A DNA stretch of 64,000 nucleotides, from the NCBI GenBank assembly GCA_934318045.1, contig CAKREY010000008.1, positions 1 through 64,000 of the forward strand, written 5' to 3'. Of the stretch, positions 54,131 to 63,197 are shown piece by piece. The notes beneath the pieces are model-generated. The model searched no databases and was not told the origin of the DNA. It saw only the letters and a list, made by a program, of their open reading frames with translations. This stretch comes from Coprococcus_C sp934318045 (GTDB lineage Bacteria > Bacillota > Clostridia > Lachnospirales > Lachnospiraceae). Within the stretch, counting starts at the first letter, position 1. The number at the start of each line of letters is the position of its first letter. The position numbers and the translations under genes were made by a program.

Positions 54131-55383
54131 TAAACATCAAACTCCTTACGATAAATCTTGTTCGTGGTTGGAAACAGTTTTCCAAACCCGACATCCTTGA
54201 TAATAAACGCGCCATGATGTGGATTTTCAAATTCCACTTCGATTGAAAACTTGGATGTCTTGTTCGGCCGCTTCGGGATTCCATGCAGCTTCACGACTTC
54301 CCGGTTTTCCTCTCCTGTCTTCCGGTTTCTGTATACGAGTATCAGTGATTCCGTATCATCCAGGATAATATTGATTTTCCCATGGATGTTGTACCATTGC
54401 CTGCCACCCATGGCAATCGGGATAAATGTATCGTTTTCATCTTCCGATGAGATGCCGACATCAAATATCACATTTTCTTTTGTCTCTACGAAATATTTTT
54501 TGTAGAACTCTCCGTACTCCCCGCCAACCGCTTTATAGCAGGCGCCTTTCGTATAGATATTCTGCCCGGCAAACACGCGTCTCCCCTGCGTCAGAAGCTC
54601 CCGCGATTTGTTCAGCCATTTTTCCGAGAAACCCAGACCGGTCAGATAGATGGCAGAGATATACGTCTTCTTCGTCTCGGCTGCCACAATCTTTGCAAAT
54701 GCCAGATCCATCTGGATATTATCTCCGGCAAAAGCTGCCAGGTTGAATTTCTCCGAATAATCTTCATGTATGACATCAATGGTCTCAAGCTCGTGTCCAT
54801 GGGAGATGTCCACGCGGTAATAATGCAATCCGTCCGTATTGTAGTCAAACAGTCCAACGCTGTTCGTCCGCAGACTCTCATCCTGGTTGAAAATATAATA
54901 CAGACCACTGTCTAAGTGACTTGTAATCTCCACCTGATCTTTTTCGACGCCGAGTTCTTTGTAAAATGTGGAAAGTACACGGAACAAATCCTTATTATAT
55001 TCCGGTATCGTGATCACCAGTTTCTTCACCGTCGCGCCTTCATAGCGGTACAAAAACGTATCCACATGCATCTTGAGCATCATCAGGAAAAGCTTCCGGT
55101 AGCTGTAGCGCACATTGTGCACTTCAACGGTCTCTTCACTCCGTGCATTCTGGAACAGTTCGTCAAGCACGACACCCTGCTCCTTGAACCGGGCTTCGGA
55201 AGCCTCCGAACCCACATACCATTCTCCGGTCTCAAATCCAAAAAACAGAATGTTCGGCATCATGTACGTCTCTTTGTTATTCAATTGGTTTACCGTCTCC
55301 GGTTCCCGCGTAATATCGTTATAAAAACTAATCTGCGTAGAATCGGAACACAGATCCATGCCAATATAATATGCCTCTGACAT
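54130..55383 (-). CDS. DUF5716 protein, actin/Hsp70-like fold
   Basis: 417 residues. The N-terminus GMDLCSDSTQISFYN resembles the phosphate-1 loop of the actin/Hsp70/sugar kinase fold, VGLFDYNTDGLHYYRVD the phosphate-2 strand (D-x-(N)T-D-G), and ISAIYLTGLGFSEKWL the adenosine strand (normally GGxSR). The motifs are degenerate, so ATP binding is plausible but turnover uncertain. The domain corresponds to DUF5716, usually coded next to DUF5717 as here (17 nt away). No signal peptide or membrane segment. A filament- or chaperone-like role is possible, not shown. Confidence 0.75.
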   Translation of the reverse strand: MSEAYYIGMDLCSDSTQISFYNDITREPETVNQLNNKETYMMPNILFFGFETGEWYVGSEASEARFKEQGVVLDELFQNARSEETVEVHNVRYSYRKLFLMMLKMHVDTFLYRYEGATVKKLVITIPEYNKDLFRVLSTFYKELGVEKDQVEITSHLDSGLYYIFNQDESLRTNSVGLFDYNTDGLHYYRVDISHGHELETIDVIHEDYSEKFNLAAFAGDNIQMDLAFAKIVAAETKKTYISAIYLTGLGFSEKWLNKSRELLTQGRRVFAGQNIYTKGACYKAVGGEYGEFYKKYFVETKENVIFDVGISSEDENDTFIPIAMGGRQWYNIHGKINIILDDTESLILVYRNRKTGEENREVVKLHGIPKRPNKTSKFSIEVEFENPHHGAFIIKDVGFGKLFPTTNKIYRKEFDV

Positions 55384-55399
55384 CGCTTTTTCCTTTCTT

Positions 55400-58300
55400 C
55401 TACAAGATTCTTAAGTTCTCTTCAAACAGATGGACGGTATTCAGATATACATCCAATGTCTCAAGCAGTTCATTGTCTTCCCGCATCTCCTGATTCACAA
55501 GCATGCTGTTGATGATCTCGAAACGGTTCCGGTCTTTCCGGTTAAATGCCTTCGACTTGAGTGACTCGCTTTCAACCACATACGAGCTTCCAAGCTTATC
55601 ATCCGAAATCTCGTATACCAGGCGTTCTCCGTGGAATACAACATATTCTTTCACATACATACCCGGAATCATCTCATCGAGTATCTCTGTCTTATAGATC
55701 AGATTCTGTCTCGAACCGGTATCAAATGCGTATTTCACAGTCACCTGCTTGCCAGGCTCGCTCTTGTAAATCAGATACGTCTTCAACATGACATCCTGCG
55801 GCAGTTTGATAAAGGACTGGAAGCTCTTATAAAACGGAAGCAGCTTGCCGGCGTCCATAAACTTGCCAACCGCATCTTTGATCCACGTCTTCTGCTCTCC
55901 TGTATATCGGTCGAGCTTCGAGAAATGATGCAGCATCGACATCTTCGAGATCTCGTCATCAATATTTCCCTTCTGGATTTCCTGATATAAACAGTCAAAC
56001 ACACCGGAAGGAATCTGTTCGTCCTTAATCAGATAATTGTAGCACGCATACCGCAAAAATGCCTTCACGACAAGTCCGCGGTTTCTGCCCGTATAATATG
56101 CAGTAAATATATCATAGATATATTCTACATTTCCCATCGCAAACATCATCTGTGCCAATGTATTTTCAGCTAACAGGGAAATATCCCGGATACGGTTACG
56201 CACGGTCTTGAAGATTCCTGCCAGCTCTTCCAAATCACCTTTATAATGATTGGTAATATAAATCAGGATTCGCTCATTTACCTTTCCGGATTTGTACAGG
56301 TGAATACAGATAGACAACAGATCTTCATTCAAAAATCCATTGCTGTCCTCCACGCCATAATCCGCCAGGCGGTAAAGCTCCTCACTGTCAATCTCATCAA
56401 ATCCATACAGCTTCACTGCCTGGAACGCTTTGTCAAACATATTCATATCGACCATGTACGCAATCATGACACGTGCATTTGCATGGTTTAAGTATTCGAT
56501 ATCCAATTTCCCCAGATACTTTGTGAGTACCTCGTTGTCCAGATTCTCATGATAATATTCGATGATATTCAAATACGCTTTCTGCTTGTAATCATACGAA
56601 ATCTCATCACAGTTGACGATATCACGCGCAGCATTCACCTCGATTGCTTTCTTGAACGTAAAATCGCCAAGTTCTTCATAATTATGCAGGAGTACACGAT
56701 AATCCCGCGGACTGTATTTGCAGCAGATATCCATATAAGCTTTCTCATCCACGATTCGCTCTAACCGGTACGGAATAGATCCGGCATACCGGTTTCCGGC
56801 ACTGTCTTCGAAGATGATCGATGCTGTATTGGATAAAATCTCCACATACGCCTCACCGTTTACGATCGGCACACGCTGTACTTCCTCGAGTTCCTGATGT
56901 GTGACGATCACCGCGCGCACGCCTTTATTGAAGCAGACAAGCTTCCGGCGGAAGATGATGTTGATCAGTTTGCTCGCGTACAGCGGACTCACCGTCTCCG
57001 GCTCCAGGAACTCATCATACAGCACAGTCAGGTCATCACTGACTTTTCCGCTCATGATCATATTCTCCATGAAGTCCTGCATCGTCGTCGCATATTCATG
57101 ATACACTTTCATATGCTGTGCTTTGTTGTAAATAACATTTGCATACAGATATGCAAGTTCTTTTTCCGAAAGTGTATTTTTATAATTCAAATACATCAGC
57201 ACCGACTGCGGAATCAGATCGTAGCGGGAGAAATTCATACTCTTCACAAAGCACTCATTGAGTCCAATGAATTTCAGGTTCCGCTCTACCGCATCCCGGT
57301 AAAACCGATGGTATTTGTTGTCCAGCTTTCCGGCACTGATCAACATGGAACAGATGCTCGAGAGCACCTCATCACTCTTCTTCTTCGAGTAAATGCTGTC
57401 CATGATCTCAAAAATCTTCGCGTCAAACTGGCGGAATGATGCAGCCAGCTGGATGAACGCTTCAATCACTTCGTCCGACAGATATTTGTGGCGGAGTCCC
57501 CACCGGATCGTCGTCACTTCAAGATCAGTGATATGTTTCAACAGCAACGGGTTATTGTTTAATATCTCACACAGCTCCATGTACATAAGCGGGCTGTTGT
57601 ATCCCTGTTCGTAGAGATTCTTTATCTCCCGGTAAAGCGATGTCTGGTCGTTGTTATAGCTCTCATCCACAAAAAGCAGCAGCCAGAAATAAAAGATTTT
57701 GTCCGGTTCTGTCCGGTAACTTCTCCGGATCAGTTCTTTGGCATGTTCTGTCGCACGTTTATCCTTGCTTACCATTGCCTTTAAATATGCATAATAGCAG
57801 CTCTGCCGGTTGTTCATCCCGGAATTATCCACATCTGCTTCAATCCGCAGGAATTCCTGTTCTACTTTCTCGTTCTCGCCCTGCATGATATTCATATGCA
57901 TTGTTCCGAGCCGGTACAAATCCTCCTCCGGCACATACCGCGCCAGATTATTGAACGCGAACAACGTCGTGCTGATATACTCCCGCAGCTGGATTCTGCC
58001 CATGCGGTAATCCATATATGCCTTGATCAGCCGGACCTGGTTGCTCTTGATCAGGTGGTTTTTGCTTCCCGGCTTTGCGATCACGATTTCTTTTTCTGCC
58101 GGTTTGGAGAGATTGATTTCAATCTCGATCGTCTGGTAGACATTTTCGATGATGATACGTCCGGATGTCACACCATCCGGGATATTCTCCGGCGAAATCA
58201 GCACATCGAGCGCGTACAGGTTTCCGTAGAAATCCGCACTCGTGATCACCTTTCTGGCAGGGATGATGAAGTCCTCGGTCGCACGCACCGTGGAACTGCT

Positions 58301-58966
58301 GTAACCCCATGTATTTTTGCTGATATTGATGGAAATCTTTGACAATTCTTCCGGGAACTCCAGGTTGATCTTTGCCTTGGATACCGAAAGTGTGAGTGCA
58401 CGTTTCTTGTGTACATATACAAGGAACTCTTCAAGCGCCTGATTGACCGACTGGCTTTCCATCAGACTGGTATAAATCTGTTTGATCACCGGGTCACGGT
58501 TGATAAATGTCCGCTTGAAATCATCGCGCACGAACACCCGCGCTGCCTCACTCCAGTTACTCTCAGCCAGCGTCGCAAATTTAAAGAGATCATCAATCTT
58601 CTGATCTCCATATTTGACATATGGTGTGATAATATCGATGTCATACATGATTTTAAACTCGCCGCCATCTGTGATGACACTGATATGTCCTTTGTAATTT
58701 TTGCCCGCTTCCAGACAGGTTGCATCAAATGTAAATCCTACATCGAACTTTTTGGCAATAAACGTATGCTGGTTAAACCGAAGCATATAGCGACTGTCAT
58801 ATACCATCGCCTTGATCACATGATTGTTGGTACTGCTTACCGTGAAGACACCCTCATACATTGTTCCTGATTCGATGTTCAGTTTTAAAAATTTCTCTGA
58901 TATAGAGACTTCCGGACGATCTACCTGAAATTCTCCTTTTGCGTAATGTTCTACTATTGCCTTCAT
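55400..58966 (-). CDS. DUF5717 giant protein (first gene of the operon)
   Basis: 1188 residues; AAGGAGA precedes the ATG. No signal peptide or membrane segment, so it should be cytoplasmic despite its size. Residues ~1-310 are beta-rich, with two Ig-like sandwich domains (SISEKFLKLNIESGTMYEG and GYSSSTVRATEDFIIPA). ~320-800 are helical repeats (TPR-like, YRLGTMHMNIMQGENEK). ~640-760 and ~1080-1150 contain further beta segments. Matches DUF5717 as I recall; function unknown. Highly charged. It precedes DUF5716, a TPR protein and a membrane coiled-coil protein in a tightly packed unit. Confidence 0.75.
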   Translation of the reverse strand: MKAIVEHYAKGEFQVDRPEVSISEKFLKLNIESGTMYEGVFTVSSTNNHVIKAMVYDSRYMLRFNQHTFIAKKFDVGFTFDATCLEAGKNYKGHISVITDGGEFKIMYDIDIITPYVKYGDQKIDDLFKFATLAESNWSEAARVFVRDDFKRTFINRDPVIKQIYTSLMESQSVNQALEEFLVYVHKKRALTLSVSKAKINLEFPEELSKISINISKNTWGYSSSTVRATEDFIIPARKVITSADFYGNLYALDVLISPENIPDGVTSGRIIIENVYQTIEIEINLSKPAEKEIVIAKPGSKNHLIKSNQVRLIKAYMDYRMGRIQLREYISTTLFAFNNLARYVPEEDLYRLGTMHMNIMQGENEKVEQEFLRIEADVDNSGMNNRQSCYYAYLKAMVSKDKRATEHAKELIRRSYRTEPDKIFYFWLLLFVDESYNNDQTSLYREIKNLYEQGYNSPLMYMELCEILNNNPLLLKHITDLEVTTIRWGLRHKYLSDEVIEAFIQLAASFRQFDAKIFEIMDSIYSKKKSDEVLSSICSMLISAGKLDNKYHRFYRDAVERNLKFIGLNECFVKSMNFSRYDLIPQSVLMYLNYKNTLSEKELAYLYANVIYNKAQHMKVYHEYATTMQDFMENMIMSGKVSDDLTVLYDEFLEPETVSPLYASKLINIIFRRKLVCFNKGVRAVIVTHQELEEVQRVPIVNGEAYVEILSNTASIIFEDSAGNRYAGSIPYRLERIVDEKAYMDICCKYSPRDYRVLLHNYEELGDFTFKKAIEVNAARDIVNCDEISYDYKQKAYLNIIEYYHENLDNEVLTKYLGKLDIEYLNHANARVMIAYMVDMNMFDKAFQAVKLYGFDEIDSEELYRLADYGVEDSNGFLNEDLLSICIHLYKSGKVNERILIYITNHYKGDLEELAGIFKTVRNRIRDISLLAENTLAQMMFAMGNVEYIYDIFTAYYTGRNRGLVVKAFLRYACYNYLIKDEQIPSGVFDCLYQEIQKGNIDDEISKMSMLHHFSKLDRYTGEQKTWIKDAVGKFMDAGKLLPFYKSFQSFIKLPQDVMLKTYLIYKSEPGKQVTVKYAFDTGSRQNLIYKTEILDEMIPGMYVKEYVVFHGERLVYEISDDKLGSSYVVESESLKSKAFNRKDRNRFEIINSMLVNQEMREDNELLETLDVYLNTVHLFEENLRIL

Positions 58967-59009
58967 GGCGTCTCCTTTATCTTATCGGTCAAATGTCATG
59001 AACTCGCAC

Positions 59010-59038
59010 TTGTCATTCATCCATTTAATAGGTATAAT
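59010..59038 (+). promoter_or_regulatory. Promoter of the aminotransferase gene
   Basis: TTGTCA (59010-59015), 17 nt, TATAAT (59033-59038). The leader to the ATG at 59168 is about 120 nt; I see no known riboswitch in it. Confidence 0.75.
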
Positions 59039-59167
59039 TATCGTTATGAGGGTATAGTTCACCCACTATCCCCTTTTATCACATATGACATTATATCAAA
59101 CCACCTGTGTTTTTTCAAGACAGGGATATGATTGGTTTGGATTTCATGGTTATCAAGGAGGAAGAAA

Positions 59168-60223
59168 ATGAGTAATGAACCGCTTCGGATCGAACAATAT
59201 GAAACTGTCCGCTATGATATAAACTGTAACCCGCTCGGCGTACCGGAGAGCGCAACGCGGGCGATTCTGGAAAATCTGGAATCCATCGAGCGATATCCGG
59301 ATACTTTTTACGAACCATTGAAGAGCGCACTTGCATCCTATGCAGATTGTGACATCTCCCATCTGGTGCTCGGAAGCGGCTCGTCCGATCTGCTCCGGTT
59401 ATTTATCTCTTTATTTGCACCAAAAAAGGCACTGCTTATGATCCCGTGTGCCACAGAATATGAGCGCGTGCTTTCTGCGTATGGCTGCAGCGTCGATGTT
59501 TATGAGCTTGCGATTCAGGACGACTACCAGCCGGATGTATCTGATTTTATAGCAAAGATCACCCCGGATTACGACATCGTGATCCTCGGCAACCCCAACA
59601 ACCCGACTTCCAAACTGATCTGTCGTACGGATATTGCCCGGATTGCGGAAACCTGCAAGAAAAATGATGTCTCCCTGATTGTGGACGAAATGTACATCGA
59701 ATTTACAGAAAATTACGAAGGAAATACAGCAGTTCCCCTCACCGATATCTACGACAATCTGGTTGTGCTCCGCAGTATATCCAAATTTTTCTCGGTGCCG
59801 GGACTCAGACTTGCGTATGCTATTACAACGAGCGAAACAAATCTTGCGATCATCAATATGGCCGCAACGCCAAACAGTATTTCTTGTCTGACTGCAGCCG
59901 CCTGTACAGCGATCCTCGAAGACAAAAGATACATCCATGAATCCCACTCCCGCATCTTCACCGAGCGAAACCTGATCTATTCCGCAATGAGTACAAACAA
60001 AAATCTTCGGCTGTTCAAACCGACCGCAAACTTTGTACTCATGCAGATTTTAAAAGAAGATGTAACCGCAGCGGATCTGCTTGCCCATTGCAGGTTGAAA
60101 GGCATCCTGCTTCGGAACTGTGAAGACTTCCACGGACTCGACGAACATTTCGTCCGGTTCTCCATCATGAATCCGATGCAGAATGATCTGATGGTAAATA
60201 CGATTTTGGAATTGCTGCGATAA
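59168..60223 (+). CDS. PLP-dependent aminotransferase, HisC/CobD-like
   Basis: The frame opens at 59132 but ATG 59168 has CAAGGAGGAAG upstream; 351 residues. Fold type I motifs: VLGSGSSDLLRLF, LGNPNNPTSKL, LIVDEMYIEF and the PLP lysine in RSISKFFSVPGLRLAY. The protein resembles histidinol-phosphate aminotransferase and threonine-phosphate decarboxylase. No his or cobalamin gene is near, so the substrate is uncertain. Stands alone, convergent with glf. Confidence 0.8.
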   Translation: MSNEPLRIEQYETVRYDINCNPLGVPESATRAILENLESIERYPDTFYEPLKSALASYADCDISHLVLGSGSSDLLRLFISLFAPKKALLMIPCATEYERVLSAYGCSVDVYELAIQDDYQPDVSDFIAKITPDYDIVILGNPNNPTSKLICRTDIARIAETCKKNDVSLIVDEMYIEFTENYEGNTAVPLTDIYDNLVVLRSISKFFSVPGLRLAYAITTSETNLAIINMAATPNSISCLTAAACTAILEDKRYIHESHSRIFTERNLIYSAMSTNKNLRLFKPTANFVLMQILKEDVTAADLLAHCRLKGILLRNCEDFHGLDEHFVRFSIMNPMQNDLMVNTILELLR

Positions 60224-60263
60224 CACAACCGCTTTTTGTTACAGTAATCTCATGTTGTTATAT

Positions 60264-61385
60264 TTACGCGAGTTCTTTCTTACTCATCGCAAGTGCCGAT
60301 GCGATTACCGCATCCATATCATAATACTTATACTCGCCAAGACGTCCGCCGAAGATTACATGCGGTTCCTGCTCACCAAGCTCCTTGTACTGCTGATACA
60401 ATGCACCGTTTTTCTCATCATTTACCGGATAATACGGCTCATCACCCACCTGCCACTCGGAAGAGTATTCTCTGGATACAACCGTCTTTGGCAGGTCATT
60501 GCCCGCGTCATCTTTTCCGAACTCAAACCACTTGTGCTCGATGATACGGGTCCAAGGAGTCTCCGCATCGGTATAGTTCACAGCCGCATTTCCCTGGAAG
60601 TTCGGCTTGTCCAAAAGCTCTGTCTCAAACCGTACGGAACGATATTCGAGCGCGCCAAGCTTGTAGTCAAAATACGCATCGATCGCACCGGTATAAACAA
60701 CCTTATCCGCAAGTGCATCAAACGCTTTTTTGTCCGCAAAATAATCGGTTGAAACTTTCACTTCGATACCATCCAAAAGATGCTCCACCATCTTTGTGTA
60801 ACCACCCATCGGAATACCCTGATAAAGCGCATTGAAATAATTGTTGTCAAAGGTCAGGCGAACCGGCAAACGCTTGATGATAAACGCCGGAAGTTCTGTA
60901 CATGGTCGTCCCCACTGTTTCTCGGTATACCCTTTCACCAGTTTCTCATAGATGTCTGTTCCAACCAGGCTGATTGCCTGCTCTTCCAAATTCTTCGGTT
61001 CTGTGATACCAGCCTGTTTTTTCTGCTCCTCAATCTTTGCAGCTGCTTCCTCCGGTGTCACAACACCCCACATCTTGTTGAATGTGTACATGTTAAATGG
61101 CAGGCTGTAAAGCTCGCCCTTATAATTTGCAACCGGTGAATTTGTAAACCGGTTAAACTCCGCAAACTTTGTGATATACTCCCACACCTGTTTATTGTTT
61201 GTGTGGAAAATATGTGCGCCATACTTGTGCACATGGATGCCCTCCACATCCTCGGTGTACACATTTCCGGCGATATGCGGCCGCTTGTCGATCACAAGCA
61301 CCTTCTTGCCTTTTTCTTTTGCCTGCTGCGCAAATACTGCGCCATAAAGCCCGGCTCCAACTACCAGATAATCATACTGTTTCAT
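60264..61385 (-). CDS. glf: UDP-galactopyranose mutase
   Basis: 373 residues. N-terminal FAD-binding YLVVGAGLYGAVFAQQA and VIDKRPHIAGNVYTED; HIFHTNNKQVWEYI, KWFEFG-type and VSREYSSEWQVGDEPYYP fit Glf. It converts UDP-galactopyranose to UDP-galactofuranose for surface polysaccharide. 30 nt after the DUF2142 gene. Confidence 0.96.
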   Translation of the reverse strand: MKQYDYLVVGAGLYGAVFAQQAKEKGKKVLVIDKRPHIAGNVYTEDVEGIHVHKYGAHIFHTNNKQVWEYITKFAEFNRFTNSPVANYKGELYSLPFNMYTFNKMWGVVTPEEAAAKIEEQKKQAGITEPKNLEEQAISLVGTDIYEKLVKGYTEKQWGRPCTELPAFIIKRLPVRLTFDNNYFNALYQGIPMGGYTKMVEHLLDGIEVKVSTDYFADKKAFDALADKVVYTGAIDAYFDYKLGALEYRSVRFETELLDKPNFQGNAAVNYTDAETPWTRIIEHKWFEFGKDDAGNDLPKTVVSREYSSEWQVGDEPYYPVNDEKNGALYQQYKELGEQEPHVIFGGRLGEYKYYDMDAVIASALAMSKKELA

Positions 61386-61415
61386 ACCCTGTCTCCTTTT
61401 TCTTGATTTTACTCG

Positions 61416-63188
61416 TTAATACAGTGCCACGCACATGTTGTATATATTGTAGAAAAATGTTGCCGCAAGCAGAAGCGATGGCACCATCGCAAACGCATGT
61501 GGATTCATCCGGTTATCGATTTTGTCCGGTGTCACGCATACCAGAAACGGGAACAACATCGGAAGCAGATATCTGCCCTGACATCCGCCGATCTGTGTAC
61601 CTCCCACCGGGGAATACACGAGATACATCACTGCCGCACATGCGACTGCTGCCAGAAAACTTGCTGCAACTCCGGAAATCCGCACACCCACTGTCATGCC
61701 TTCCGCATCGCGTTTGTCAAGGAACGCAGTCACCACGATCACGCCCATCGCAAATCCATAAAACTCCCCATATCCGAAATAGAAATACCGTTGCAGATAT
61801 GTCTGCATATTTGCGACTGTGAAGAATTCATTTTTCAGGAAACTTGCAATCACACTTGCAAATTTGCCCGGATTCGTAAGCACATATGCAAGCTGCGCAG
61901 TTGCATCAATGTCTTCACCGCCGCGGGTATCTCCCTCTCCGATTCCGTGAATCAACATCGGCACGACAAAGGTTGCAGCTAACGCAAGCCCGGCTGCAAG
62001 CACCGGCATATAATACCAGAAACGTTGTTTTTTCGATGCAAACTTTGATTTTGGCATAAACAAAAACGGAATTCCAAGCACGATGTATATCGCTTTCGGC
62101 ATACAGCCTGCCACGAGAAATATAAGCATGCAGATTGCATTTTTTGTCTCCAGCTTCTTCTCCGGGTTTTGTATCTCATAGAAGAAGTACGCATATGCGA
62201 GGACAACAAATCCGATCACCCACGGATCATACGAATAATTCGCCGCCATGAAGATACAGGTCGGAATCATACCGATTGTCGCAAGGAGCACCTTCCCATA
62301 AGACACTTTCCGGATTGCCACATACATAAGCAATATGTAAAACAGCAGGTTGAAAAATTTTGCCAGCATGAACGTATGCACGAAAGACAGAGAAAGTCCT
62401 TGTCCGACAATCGTTCCAACCGCCATCGGTATATACGCAAATGACCAGATACCGTGCAGGCGTACATTCGGGGAGACGACTTTTTTCTGTTCGTACATCG
62501 CATTGATTTGTGCATAGTACGCATTTCTCGTTTCCCGGTCATATCCAAACTTGTTCATGATACCGAGCGCATAGTCGTCCAGTGTCTTCTGTTCTACATC
62601 CAGCCGGCTTCCATCGAACAGATTTGCCTCGGCAAGCACGCGGGCATAATGTGTTTCATCATCCACCATGGTACCGAGCATCGCCGGCGAAATACGGATC
62701 AGCATGCATCCTAAGATCAGCGCCACCACGGCAAAAAACTGTTCCGGCTTTCTTCCCGCACGCTTGCGGAATCCGTAGACCGTGATACCAAGTGTCAGGA
62801 TTGCAAAGATAAATACCCGCCGGCTGTCATTTGCAGCCTCATGCAGAACCGCGTGCAGCAGGCAGTTTTCAAGAATCCAGGCAGCCGCCCATGCCGCCGC
62901 AACCAGGCATGCATATTTCAAGATATTCTTCCAGTTTCTTTTACATGTTTTCACCAGATTGACAAACCACGCAAGCACGCAGTCCGTGATTTTTGTAAAC
63001 CCGGGCACCAGTGCAAACACTGCCGGAATCGCTCCGATCACAAAAATATTCAGCGCAATCACAATCAGCCTGTGGATGCTCATCTGCGCAGATACAAATA
63101 CAAGCGAACGGTCAAATATTACCATTCCTGCCACACAGAAGATCAAAAGCACAAGGTACCGGCTTTTTTTTGAATATGTCTGTTCCAT
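61416..63188 (-). CDS. DUF2142 family polytopic membrane protein
   Basis: 590 residues with about 12 membrane helices; YLVLLIFCVAGMVIFDRSLVF is the first. DDETHYARVLAEANLFDG, in the first large outside loop, matches the DUF2142 signature, a group related to GT-C glycosyltransferases. Such proteins usually occur with polysaccharide genes, as here (ugd upstream, glf downstream). The sugar donor or acceptor is not known. 10 nt after the ugd stop. Confidence 0.85.
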   Translation of the reverse strand: MEQTYSKKSRYLVLLIFCVAGMVIFDRSLVFVSAQMSIHRLIVIALNIFVIGAIPAVFALVPGFTKITDCVLAWFVNLVKTCKRNWKNILKYACLVAAAWAAAWILENCLLHAVLHEAANDSRRVFIFAILTLGITVYGFRKRAGRKPEQFFAVVALILGCMLIRISPAMLGTMVDDETHYARVLAEANLFDGSRLDVEQKTLDDYALGIMNKFGYDRETRNAYYAQINAMYEQKKVVSPNVRLHGIWSFAYIPMAVGTIVGQGLSLSFVHTFMLAKFFNLLFYILLMYVAIRKVSYGKVLLATIGMIPTCIFMAANYSYDPWVIGFVVLAYAYFFYEIQNPEKKLETKNAICMLIFLVAGCMPKAIYIVLGIPFLFMPKSKFASKKQRFWYYMPVLAAGLALAATFVVPMLIHGIGEGDTRGGEDIDATAQLAYVLTNPGKFASVIASFLKNEFFTVANMQTYLQRYFYFGYGEFYGFAMGVIVVTAFLDKRDAEGMTVGVRISGVAASFLAAVACAAVMYLVYSPVGGTQIGGCQGRYLLPMLFPFLVCVTPDKIDNRMNPHAFAMVPSLLLAATFFYNIYNMCVALY

Positions 63189-63197
63189 ATATCCTCC

